A stretch of DNA of 17,169 nucleotides from CAIVAT01 sp037141055 (lineage in GTDB: Bacteria; Bacteroidota; Bacteroidia; Bacteroidales; FEN-979). This document shows, piece by piece, positions 1 to 6,871 of this stretch (its first letter is position 1; every line of letters begins with the position of its first letter). The translations under genes and the position numbers were made by a program. The stretch lies in NCBI GenBank assembly GCA_037141055.1, contig JBAXDH010000080.1, forward strand, positions 1-17,169, written 5' to 3'. The notes below the pieces were generated by a model. It ran no database searches. It was not told where the DNA came from and saw only the letters and a list, made by a program, of their open reading frames with translations.

Positions 1-1155
1 GTTTTTGGACTGGGACAGTTCTTCCGATTTATCCAGGTAGATCGGGTTGCCTTCCGCATCCCTCTCTTTCCAGCGGTTAATAAATCCCCAGTTGGAATTA
101 TACCGGATTCCGTAGCTGTTTGTATAGTTTGGGCTGGCTTTGGAAGTGTCAACCCCCAGTTTTGCTGCATAATTCTTATCGAAAGAAGCAATGGATTTCA
201 TGTAGGAGCGCTTGGCATGCTTCTGAGGGGCGCCCATGGCTGAAAATGTCAGCGTATGCCGTCCCAGTTTTTTATCAACGCGAATATATCCAAACCACCC
301 ATTGGTCCATGTATTATCAACCCAGCCGTTGCCTCTTTTGTAAGAACCGGCGATGGTAACACCCCAGCCGTGTTTCAACTGGCCGGAAGTAACCCCGATG
401 GATGTACGCAGGTACCCGTCGCTGCCAACCTCCTGTTTAATCGTACCGCCCAGGTTGGCATCGATGCCCTTGGTGATAATATTCATCGTCCCGCCAACCG
501 ATGGCAAAGCAAGTTTGGATGCTCCGAGTCCCCTTTGAACCTGGATATTCCGGGTAACTGCGTCAAGTCCGAACCAGTTCGACCAGTAGACCCATCCGTT
601 CTCCATATCATTTACAGGTATTCCATCGATCATCACGGCGAGGTTTCGCTGGCTGAACCCGCGAACGTTGACGCGGGCATCCCCGTCGCCGCCACCCTGC
701 TGGGTAGCATAAACACCGGGAGTTTTATTCAGAATCATCGGAATATCGCGGCTGGCAAGTTCTTCCTGGAGCTGCATCGGCCGAACTGTTGAGAAGGCCA
801 CCGGGGTCTCACGCGTTTTTGCCACATCGCCTACAACTTCAACTTCCGTGAGGGTGGGTGTTTTCAACGTAAAATTCTGTGTGACTTCTCCTTTGCCTAC
901 AACGACATCAATCTCCTGGGGAAGGTATCCCACATAGGAAACCTTCAGATGATATGTTCCTGATTCAACCTTCAGATAATACTTTCCATCCATGTCGGTC
1001 ACCGCGCCCTTTCCTTCACTGTACAGGATGGTTGCTCCGATAAGCGTCTCACCCGAATTGGCATCGGTAACGATACCGCGGATCATGGTTTTCTGACTGA
1101 AGAGCAAAACCGGAAACAGGATGAAAAAGATAAAAACCGTAAAATGTTTCGTCAT
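1..1155 (-). CDS. TonB-dependent outer-membrane receptor, N-terminal part (cut by window edge)
   Basis: I translated 385 codons from an ATG at 1155 down to base 1 with no stop, so the C-terminal part of the barrel lies outside the window. Residues 1-20 form a hydrophobic signal peptide. Residues about 24-105 are a carboxypeptidase-regulatory-like beta-sandwich (GIVTDANSGETLIGATILY, then DMDGKYYLKV and SYVGY), a domain often placed before the plug in Bacteroidota receptors. Residues about 113-230 are the plug: LNKTPGVYATQQGGGDGDAR, VNVRGFSQRNLAVMIDGIPV and GGTMNIITKG are standard plug signatures. Barrel strands begin near residue 235. Such receptors take up a bound ligand across the outer membrane using TonB/ExbBD energy. 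The substrate cannot be told from this part, and no SusD gene is visible on the upstream side. The upstream neighbour on the same strand is the T9SS lamin-tail gene, 112 bp away. I found no TAnnTTTG box in that gap, so co-transcription is possible. Confidence 0.93.
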   Translation of the reverse strand, partial: MTKHFTVFIFFILFPVLLFSQKTMIRGIVTDANSGETLIGATILYSEGKGAVTDMDGKYYLKVESGTYHLKVSYVGYLPQEIDVVVGKGEVTQNFTLKTPTLTEVEVVGDVAKTRETPVAFSTVRPMQLQEELASRDIPMILNKTPGVYATQQGGGDGDARVNVRGFSQRNLAVMIDGIPVNDMENGWVYWSNWFGLDAVTRNIQVQRGLGASKLALPSVGGTMNIITKGIDANLGGTIKQEVGSDGYLRTSIGVTSGQLKHGWGVTIAGSYKRGNGWVDNTWTNGWFGYIRVDKKLGRHTLTFSAMGAPQKHAKRSYMKSIASFDKNYAAKLGVDTSKASPNYTNSYGIRYNSNWGFINRWKERDAEGNPIYLDKSEELSQSKN

Positions 1156-1190
1156 GTTGGCTGGGAGTTTGAGAGATACTTGTGATACGC

Positions 1191-1220
1191 TGTAGGGGCA
1201 TGATGTCTCATGCCCCTACA
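1191..1220. repeat. Perfect 13-bp inverted repeat (GTAGGGGC-type palindrome)
   Basis: The arm TGTAGGGGCATGA (1191-1203) is followed by the 4-nt loop TGTC and the exact reverse complement TCATGCCCCTACA (1208-1220). It lies between the lamin-tail gene and the receptor gene, 35 bp before the receptor ATG. No T-run follows on either strand, so it is not a standard intrinsic terminator. A REP-like dispersed palindrome or an mRNA 5'-leader hairpin are the main alternatives. Confidence 0.8.
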
Positions 1221-1241
1221 TAATAACAACACCTGTTTCGC

Positions 1242-1260
1242 GGACATGCATCACATGTCC
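1242..1260. repeat. Small 7-bp inverted repeat
   Basis: GGACATG (1242-1248), loop CATCA, CATGTCC (1254-1260). It sits 8 bp past the stop codon of the lamin-tail gene on the minus strand. It could be the 3'-end hairpin of that gene, but no U-tract follows and the stem is short, so its function is uncertain. Confidence 0.4.
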
Positions 1261-1267
1261 CTTAATA

Positions 1268-2284
1268 TTATTGAACGATGATTTTCTTAATGATTACCTG
1301 GTTATCGTTAAACTTCACCCTGACCAGGTAGACTCCTTCCTGGAGATTGTTCAGCAACACTTTAACATCGCGCTGACGCGAAGCAAAATCGCGGGAATAC
1401 ACTGTTTGTCCAACGATGGAAACAACCTCCACGGATGCAACAGGCTGGCTTGCTTTCACCGTGAATTGATTGTTGGTAACCGGATTCGGCAGAATAACCA
1501 CATTCTGGTCATGAGTCAGCGTTCCGATCCCTGAAGAAGATTTACAGTTGCACGTATGATGCCCAAGGCTGTCAAAGAAATTGGAAGGCATGGAATCATA
1601 TTCTGCGAAGGCATTGAAGCTGTTGGGAAAACCGCCGGTCAGAGTATCTCCGTAATGGCTCATGGCAATCCTGTCAATGCCATGTTTTACAGTCTTTTTG
1701 CGTATCAGGGTCTGATCCTTGGTAAGGTACGCACCGGTTCCTTTCCAATAGGGCTTGGTATCCGTCCATGCGCCGGTTGTTCCTCCCTGCCAGTCAAGTG
1801 GCCGGACACCGATTTCGCCGAAGATATCAATGTCTTTCCATGTCCCGTTGGTTTGTTTCTTCTGAATTGAAACTGCATCATCACCGTTCCAGAAAACCAC
1901 ATTGCCACCGGGGGTTGTTCCGCCGTAATCGTAGGGAGCAAGCCAGGTGGCCTTTTTACGCAGGGCAGGCCATATCATTGTGTCCTGACCGGGCTTGGTC
2001 GTATCCTGAATCATGACCAGAACCTGGTAGGGAGCGATTGTTCCCAGGAGTGGCAGAACATAAAGCGGGTCGGTGTTGGTTGTGGAACTACCGTTCGACC
2101 AGCGGATGAGCTGGTAGGTATTATCCAGTGTAATAGCAGCGTTTGTAGGATTGTAGAGCTCCAGCGCTTTGTTATTATACCAGCCTTCAACATATTCCGA
2201 AATGATGATGTCGGAGCAGTCGGTCTGAGCATACACGGACCCGGCAAGCAGAATGGTGGCAACAAAAAGTAAAAGTTTTTTCAT
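1268..2284 (-). CDS. Secreted lamin-tail-domain protein with T9SS type A sorting domain
   Basis: 338 residues with an ATG start. Residues 1-19 are a clear Sec signal peptide (MKKLLLFVATILLAGSVYA, cut before Q20). A lamin-tail (LTD) beta-sandwich begins with IIISEYVEGWYNNKALELYN (26-45), and FWNGDDAVSIQKK (131-143) and DIDIFGEIG (151-159) are typical of bacterial LTDs in secreted proteins. The last 75 residues, from ILPNPVTNNQFTV (264-276) through GVYLVRV to the end, match the T9SS type A C-terminal sorting domain, so the protein should be exported through the type IX system and released or anchored at the surface. No nuclease or other catalytic domain is visible, so it may be an adhesive or structural surface protein; the exact role is unknown. 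A TAATTTTG promoter box lies 38 bp before the ATG. The downstream neighbour is the TonB-dependent receptor. Confidence 0.9.
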   Translation of the reverse strand: MKKLLLFVATILLAGSVYAQTDCSDIIISEYVEGWYNNKALELYNPTNAAITLDNTYQLIRWSNGSSTTNTDPLYVLPLLGTIAPYQVLVMIQDTTKPGQDTMIWPALRKKATWLAPYDYGGTTPGGNVVFWNGDDAVSIQKKQTNGTWKDIDIFGEIGVRPLDWQGGTTGAWTDTKPYWKGTGAYLTKDQTLIRKKTVKHGIDRIAMSHYGDTLTGGFPNSFNAFAEYDSMPSNFFDSLGHHTCNCKSSSGIGTLTHDQNVVILPNPVTNNQFTVKASQPVASVEVVSIVGQTVYSRDFASRQRDVKVLLNNLQEGVYLVRVKFNDNQVIIKKIIVQ

Positions 2285-2322
2285 ATTTTAGAGTTAAAGG
2301 GTTTCTATCGGAATATCAGCAA

Positions 2323-2330
2323 CAAAATTA
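2323..2330 (-). promoter_or_regulatory. Bacteroidota-type -7 box for the lamin-tail gene
   Basis: Read on the minus strand this is TAATTTTG, an exact match to TAnnTTTG. It lies 38 bp before the ATG at 2284. TTCG, a weak -33 candidate, occurs about 17 nt upstream. It sits in the 79-bp gap after mfd, so the gene need not depend on read-through from mfd. Confidence 0.55.
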
Positions 2331-2363
2331 AGAAAAGTTAGGGCAGGCGAAGTTAAGGAATGA

Positions 2364-5300
2364 TTAAATGTTAGTAACTTTTGAAATTTGGAATGGTTCC
2401 AGCCTTGCAATGGCTTCGTTGATCCCGGGAACATCCCGGAAGGTCATGAACAACCTGTTTTTTTCCTCGGTCATTTTTCCCAGGGAAGGATTATGTTTCA
2501 TCCATTCGAGAACAGCGGTAAACTGCTCCGACTGGAAATAGGCCGATTCGGGGTTGCTTATAAAGTAAGCTGTCAGCCGCTGATTCCGCAGAACAAGTTT
2601 TTCAAATCCGATCCGCCGGGCAAGCCAGCGCAGCCTGATGGTATGGAGCAGTGTTTCCGTTTGCTTCGGTACCGGTCCGAAACGGTCGATCAACCTGTCC
2701 ATAAATTTCATCAGGTTCTCTTCGGTCTCAATGGAATCCAGTTCCTTATAAAGGTTCAGCCGTTCGGTAATGTGGGTGATGTAATAATCGGGGATGAGAA
2801 TCTCCAGGTCTGTTTCAATCACGCAGTCCCTCACATAGGATGTAGGTTCGTGCGTCGGGAACATATCTTTGAAGTCGGTCTCCTTCAATTCAAGCAACGC
2901 CTCATCCAGGATTTTCTGGTACATTTCATACCCGATTTCCGAGATAAAGCCGCTTTGTTCGGCACCCAGGATATTGCCTGCACCGCGGATGTCGAGGTCG
3001 CGCATGGCGATGTTGAATCCGCTTCCGAGTTCTGCAAATTCTTCGATGGCTCTCAGGCGTTTCCTGGCCTCATCCGTCAGGGATGACATGGGCGGCGCCA
3101 GGAGGTAACAAAACGCCTTTTTGTTGGACCGCCCGACTCGTCCGCGCAACTGGTGCAGGTCGCTCAGCCCGTAATGATGGGCGTCGTTGATGATGATGGT
3201 ATTGACGTTCGAAATATCCAGCCCCGACTCGATGATGGTGGTGGCAATCAGCACATCGTACTCGCCTTCAATGAATTCCAGCATCACCTTCTCCAGTTTG
3301 TGGCCTTCCATCTGGCCATGCGCCACGGCAACCTTTACGCCGGGAACCATCCGCTGCACCATCACCGACAGGTCCATGATGTTCAGCACCCGGGTTGTCA
3401 CGAAGAAAACCTGACCGCCCCGCTGAACTTCGAACGTTATGGCTTCCTTTATCACCTCCTCGCCAAAAGGATGGATCTCGGTTTGCACCGGATACCTGTT
3501 CGGCGGAGGCGTATTGATGATTGACAGGTCGCGGGCGCCCATCAGCGAGAATTGCAGGGTCCGCGGAATTGGCGTGGCAGTCAGCGTGAGCGTATCGACA
3601 TTCACCCTGAGCATTTTCATTTTCTCCTTTGCCCCCACCCCGAATTTCTGTTCTTCATCGACGATCAGCAAACCAAGGTCTTTAAATTTGATATCCTTGC
3701 TGAGCAGCCTGTGTGTCCCGATCAGGACATCAACTTTTCCGTCCTCCAGGTCAAGAAGCAACTTTTTCTGGTCTTTGGCCGACTTGAACCTGTTGATGTA
3801 ATCGACCCTGCAGGGAAATGCTTTCAAACGGTCGGAAAATGTTTTGAAATGCTGCAATGCCAGGATGGTGGTAGGGACTAAAACAGCCACCTGCTTGCTC
3901 TCCGTCACCACCTTAAACGCAGCACGAATGGCGATTTCCGTCTTACCGAAACCAACATCGCCACATATCAGGCGGTCCATCGGATAGGTTTCTTCCAGGT
4001 CCCTTTTTATATCTACGGTTGCCTTGATCTGGTCGGGAGTATCCTCATAGATGAAGGAAGCTTCCAGCTCGGTTTGCATGTAAGTATCGGGAGAACAAGC
4101 AAGTCCCAACGCGGCGCGCCTTTCCGCATAGAGCTTGATCAGTTCTTTGGCAATATCCTTGACCCTGCTTTTTGTCTTATTCTTCAGTTTATTCCAAACA
4201 TCCGAACCAAGCCGGTTCATGGTGGGAGCAGTCCCATCCTTACCGATATATTTGGAAATCCTATGCAGCGAATGAATGCTTACATACAATAAATCTTCAT
4301 TCTTATAGATCAGCCTCATGGCCTCCTGCTCCCTGCCGTTGTTGATGATCTTTTCAAGGCCGTCGAAGCGCCCGACACCGTGATCGATATGTGTTACAAA
4401 ATCGCCGGGGCGCAGATCGTAGAGATCCTTCAGCGTGAGCGCCTCTTTTGATGTGTATCCGTCGCGGAGATGGAATTTATGGTATCGTTCGAATATCTGG
4501 TGGTCGGTGTAGCAGGCTATTTTAAGGTCTTTGTCGATGAAGCCTTCGTGGAGGGAGAAGTTCAGGGTGGTGTGGGATTCGGGATGCGGAATGGAAATCT
4601 CAGCCTGGTGTTTTGATTCTATATCTTCGAAGATGCTCTGTAGCCGTTCGGCCTGTTTGGGATTATCCGCCAGGAGGAAATTCTGAAAGCCATCCTCCGC
4701 ATTTTTTTGAAGATCCCGGAGAAGCAGATCAAAATTTTTATTGAAAGAGGGCTGGGGAACTGTGTTAAAAGCTACTGACCCGGCAGTTTTAAAATAAGAT
4801 TGCTGTCCAAACTCAATGGTCGAAAACTCAAGCAATGATTTCAGGAATTCGCTGCCGTGGACCAGCAGGTCGGAAGCCGGCTGCTTTCCCAGCAGATGAG
4901 CCATGGATGCAGTATCTTCGAGCCATATCACCGCTTTTTCGGGAAGAAATTCAAAGACGGATTCATAGGCGATTTTTTTGTCAGCATTTACGCGGATATC
5001 AGGGACAATGCTGATCTCCTGCAATTTCTGGATCGACAGCTGGGTCGAGGGATCAAACGACCGGATGGTTCCTACTTTGTCCCCGGCAAATTCAATCCGG
5101 AAGGGATGATCGTTGCTGAAAGAGTAAACGTCTATCAATCCGCCGCGGAGCGAAAACTGCCCTGGTTCAACCACAAAATCGGCACGCTCGAATTCATATT
5201 CCACGAGCAGGTCAAGCACAAAATCCATGTTTACCTGCTCCCCTACCGAGAGTTTCAGGGTGTTTTTTTCCAGGTATTTTTTATTGACGACCTTTTCAGA

Positions 5301-5771
5301 TACCGCTTCAGGATAGCTTACAATGATAAATTTCCGGGCCCTGCCGTTCAGCTGATTCAGGACCTCCGTACGCGATAGCAATCCCTGGTTGTCCTTGATC
5401 CCTGCCTGGAAACCGCGTTTGAAGGAAGAGGGAAAATAGTAAACCCTGTCTCCGAGAATTTGCTGGAGGTCGTTGAAAAAGTAGGCGGCAGATTCCTTGT
5501 CAGGGAGCAGCACCAGGTGGGTTTGGACAGTATGCCCGAAAACGGCTGCCGCAACGAGTGAACGGGAAGAACCGACAAGTCCCCGGAGGTGAAGGCGGAA
5601 ACGCTTTTGCCCCTCCCTGAATCCCTCCCCAGCAAGGGAGGGACTTACTTCCCCCTCCCTTGTTGGGGAAGGGGTCAGGGGGAAAGGGCTTTCAGGATAC
5701 CCAAATAGTCGAAGTATCTCCCCAACCGGGGGGCTTTCCGTAAATCGCGATAAAAGGTCTGCGGGTTTCAA
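2364..5771 (-). CDS. mfd: Transcription-repair coupling factor Mfd, with an in-frame repeat insertion
   Basis: 1135 residues, a normal length for Mfd. This ATP-driven DNA translocase pushes stalled RNA polymerase off damaged DNA and recruits UvrA for nucleotide excision repair. Domains: UvrB-like N-terminal region about 60-360 (LRGLVGSSRS, YFPSSFKRGF); RNA-polymerase-interaction domain about 450-550 (RPGDFVTHIDHGVGRFDG); translocase with Walker A GDVGFGKT (604-611), DEEQ (705-708), TATPIPRT (731-738) and QLRGRVGR (874-881); C-terminal TRCF domain about 990-1090. The start codon is TTG (5769-5771). It is the first usable start after the fbp stop, 7 bp away; the next in-frame ATG is near residue 182, past conserved sequence. 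fbp and mfd are probably one transcript with translational coupling. Odd feature: residues about 26-58 (PESPFPLTPSPTREGE...) are low-complexity, encoded by a GC-rich palindromic element, and interrupt an otherwise Mfd-like N-terminus. Confidence 0.97.
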   Translation of the reverse strand: MKPADLLSRFTESPPVGEILRLFGYPESPFPLTPSPTREGEVSPSLAGEGFREGQKRFRLHLRGLVGSSRSLVAAAVFGHTVQTHLVLLPDKESAAYFFNDLQQILGDRVYYFPSSFKRGFQAGIKDNQGLLSRTEVLNQLNGRARKFIIVSYPEAVSEKVVNKKYLEKNTLKLSVGEQVNMDFVLDLLVEYEFERADFVVEPGQFSLRGGLIDVYSFSNDHPFRIEFAGDKVGTIRSFDPSTQLSIQKLQEISIVPDIRVNADKKIAYESVFEFLPEKAVIWLEDTASMAHLLGKQPASDLLVHGSEFLKSLLEFSTIEFGQQSYFKTAGSVAFNTVPQPSFNKNFDLLLRDLQKNAEDGFQNFLLADNPKQAERLQSIFEDIESKHQAEISIPHPESHTTLNFSLHEGFIDKDLKIACYTDHQIFERYHKFHLRDGYTSKEALTLKDLYDLRPGDFVTHIDHGVGRFDGLEKIINNGREQEAMRLIYKNEDLLYVSIHSLHRISKYIGKDGTAPTMNRLGSDVWNKLKNKTKSRVKDIAKELIKLYAERRAALGLACSPDTYMQTELEASFIYEDTPDQIKATVDIKRDLEETYPMDRLICGDVGFGKTEIAIRAAFKVVTESKQVAVLVPTTILALQHFKTFSDRLKAFPCRVDYINRFKSAKDQKKLLLDLEDGKVDVLIGTHRLLSKDIKFKDLGLLIVDEEQKFGVGAKEKMKMLRVNVDTLTLTATPIPRTLQFSLMGARDLSIINTPPPNRYPVQTEIHPFGEEVIKEAITFEVQRGGQVFFVTTRVLNIMDLSVMVQRMVPGVKVAVAHGQMEGHKLEKVMLEFIEGEYDVLIATTIIESGLDISNVNTIIINDAHHYGLSDLHQLRGRVGRSNKKAFCYLLAPPMSSLTDEARKRLRAIEEFAELGSGFNIAMRDLDIRGAGNILGAEQSGFISEIGYEMYQKILDEALLELKETDFKDMFPTHEPTSYVRDCVIETDLEILIPDYYITHITERLNLYKELDSIETEENLMKFMDRLIDRFGPVPKQTETLLHTIRLRWLARRIGFEKLVLRNQRLTAYFISNPESAYFQSEQFTAVLEWMKHNPSLGKMTEEKNRLFMTFRDVPGINEAIARLEPFQISKVTNI
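5601..5696. repeat. Two-hairpin REP-like palindromic element inside the mfd coding sequence
   Basis: The tract alternates C-rich and G-rich blocks. Hairpin 1 is perfect: TCCCTCCC (5622-5629), loop CAGCAA, GGGAGGGA (5636-5643). Hairpin 2 is imperfect, pairing about 5652-5659 with about 5665-5674. The hairpins are joined by ACTTACTT, which reads AAGTAAGT in the mfd sense. Outer arms GCCCCTCCCTGAATCCC and GGGGTCAGGGGGAAAGGGC are imperfect inverted copies, giving a cloverleaf-like layout. It encodes about 32 extra residues of Mfd with no stop or frameshift. Composition and architecture match the cluster at 16973-17169. Exact boundaries are uncertain by several bases. Confidence 0.8.
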
Positions 5772-5778
5772 CCGATGT

Positions 5779-6798
5779 TTAATCGATTTTAAAATCAGGT
5801 GAATGTTCCTTCATCAGCTGCTCGGCTTTTTCAACCATATAGGTTGGCCCAACAAAGAGCGGGGATCGTTCGTGCAGCATTGTTGGCTGGATATCCAGCA
5901 CGCGGCGGAAACCATCGGAAGCTTTGCCGCCAGCCTGCTCTGCCAGGAATGCAACAGGGTTGCACTCATACAGCAACCTGAGTTTGCCACGCCTGTTTTT
6001 GGTTGTTCCGGGATACAAAAACACCCCGCCCCTGATCATGTTGCGGTGAATGTCGGCAACCATCGAACCGATATACCTCGTCGAATAAGGGCGATGCGTC
6101 TCCACATCTTCTTCCTGACAGTAATGAATGTATTGCCTCACTCCTTCCGGGAAGGAGAAATAGTTGGCCTCATTGATGGAATAGATGCTGCCCACCTCAG
6201 GGTATTTCATATCCGGATGGCTCAGGATAAACAGGCCCACCGAAGGGTCGAGGGTAAATCCATTGACACCGTAACCGGTGGTATATACTAGCATGGTGGA
6301 GGATCCGTAAATCACATACCCGGCGGCGACCAGGTTCCGGCCGGGCTGCAGGAAATCTTCGAGGGTTGCGGAACCGCGGACCGTACGGCGGCGGTAAATT
6401 GAAAAAAGGGTGCCGATCGAAACATTGGATTCAATGTTTGAAGATCCGTCGAGCGGATCCATGGCCACGACATACTTGCCATGTTTTGAAATATCGCTGT
6501 CGAGCACGATGATATCTTCGTTTTCCTCCGAACCGATCGCACAACACTGTCCGCCTGATTTCAGTGCGGCGATAAACTGGTCGTTCGCATAAACATCAAG
6601 TTTTTTCTGATCTTCGCCCTGCACGTTCACTTCCCCTGCATAGCCCATCACTTCGCCAAGCCCGGCGCGGTTCACTTCGCGGTTCACAAATTTGGCGGCA
6701 ATCCCGATGTCGTTGAGCAGCCTCGACAATTCGCCGGAAGCCTGCGGGTATTCGGTCTGTTGTTCAATGATGAACTCAGTCAGGGTCTTGAATTTCAT
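5779..6798 (-). CDS. fbp: Class I fructose-1,6-bisphosphatase
   Basis: 339 residues with an ATG start, close to the roughly 330 usual for class I FBPase. It hydrolyses fructose-1,6-bisphosphate to fructose-6-phosphate in gluconeogenesis, in the cytoplasm, with Mg2+. Visible motifs are the metal-binding EENED (91-95) and MDPLDGSSNIESNVSIGT (113-130), the substrate-site region RYIGSMVADIHRNMIRGG (241-258), and GKLRLLYECNPVAFLAEQAG (271-290), followed by GGKASDG. All key acids of the family are present. The gene is the first of an fbp-mfd pair 7 bp apart, with its own TAATTTTG box 20 bp before the ATG, and is divergent from aspartate kinase. A pyrophosphate-type phosphofructokinase acting at the same metabolic step is encoded 1.5 kb away. 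Confidence 0.97.
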   Translation of the reverse strand: MKFKTLTEFIIEQQTEYPQASGELSRLLNDIGIAAKFVNREVNRAGLGEVMGYAGEVNVQGEDQKKLDVYANDQFIAALKSGGQCCAIGSEENEDIIVLDSDISKHGKYVVAMDPLDGSSNIESNVSIGTLFSIYRRRTVRGSATLEDFLQPGRNLVAAGYVIYGSSTMLVYTTGYGVNGFTLDPSVGLFILSHPDMKYPEVGSIYSINEANYFSFPEGVRQYIHYCQEEDVETHRPYSTRYIGSMVADIHRNMIRGGVFLYPGTTKNRRGKLRLLYECNPVAFLAEQAGGKASDGFRRVLDIQPTMLHERSPLFVGPTYMVEKAEQLMKEHSPDFKID

Positions 6799-6817
6799 AA
6801 GAGTTGGTTTTAGAAGA

Positions 6818-6825
6818 CAAAATTA
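6818..6825 (-). promoter_or_regulatory. -7 promoter box of fbp-mfd
   Basis: Minus-strand TAATTTTG, an exact TAnnTTTG match, ends 19 bp before the fbp ATG at 6798. I see no clear TTG at the -33 position. Its -33 region would overlap that of the divergent lysC promoter. Confidence 0.6.
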
Positions 6826-6859
6826 GGAAATTCCGGCGAATTCGATGTTTCTTTTTCTT

Positions 6860-6867
6860 TACTTTTG
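6860..6867 (+). promoter_or_regulatory. -7 promoter box of lysC; implies a near-leaderless mRNA
   Basis: TACTTTTG matches TAnnTTTG and is followed by only TGCC before the ATG at 6872. Initiation a few bases after the box would put the transcript start at or next to the start codon. The box lies inside the reading frame that could begin at 6845, which argues against that longer form. Confidence 0.6.
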
Positions 6868-6871
6868 TGCC

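Noticed and set aside
256..792. Open plus-strand frame of 178 codons
   Set aside because: It lies antisense to the receptor coding frame, which carries clear domain motifs; the plus-strand protein has no recognisable feature.
1242..1260. Intrinsic terminator after the lamin-tail gene
   Set aside because: Only a 7-bp stem, with no U-tract on the minus strand; kept as an inverted repeat only.
2388..3086. Open plus-strand frame of 232 codons within mfd
   Set aside because: Antisense shadow of the conserved C-terminal Mfd sequence.
5601..5771. mfd truncated or frameshifted at its 5' end
   Set aside because: The frame is continuous from the TTG through the repeat element into conserved sequence, and Mfd-like sequence lies on both sides, so it is an insertion, not a break.
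6845..6871. Nine-codon N-terminal extension of aspartate kinase (MFLFLYFCA), possibly a signal sequence
   Set aside because: It contains the TACTTTTG promoter box, and a cytoplasmic kinase needs no signal peptide.
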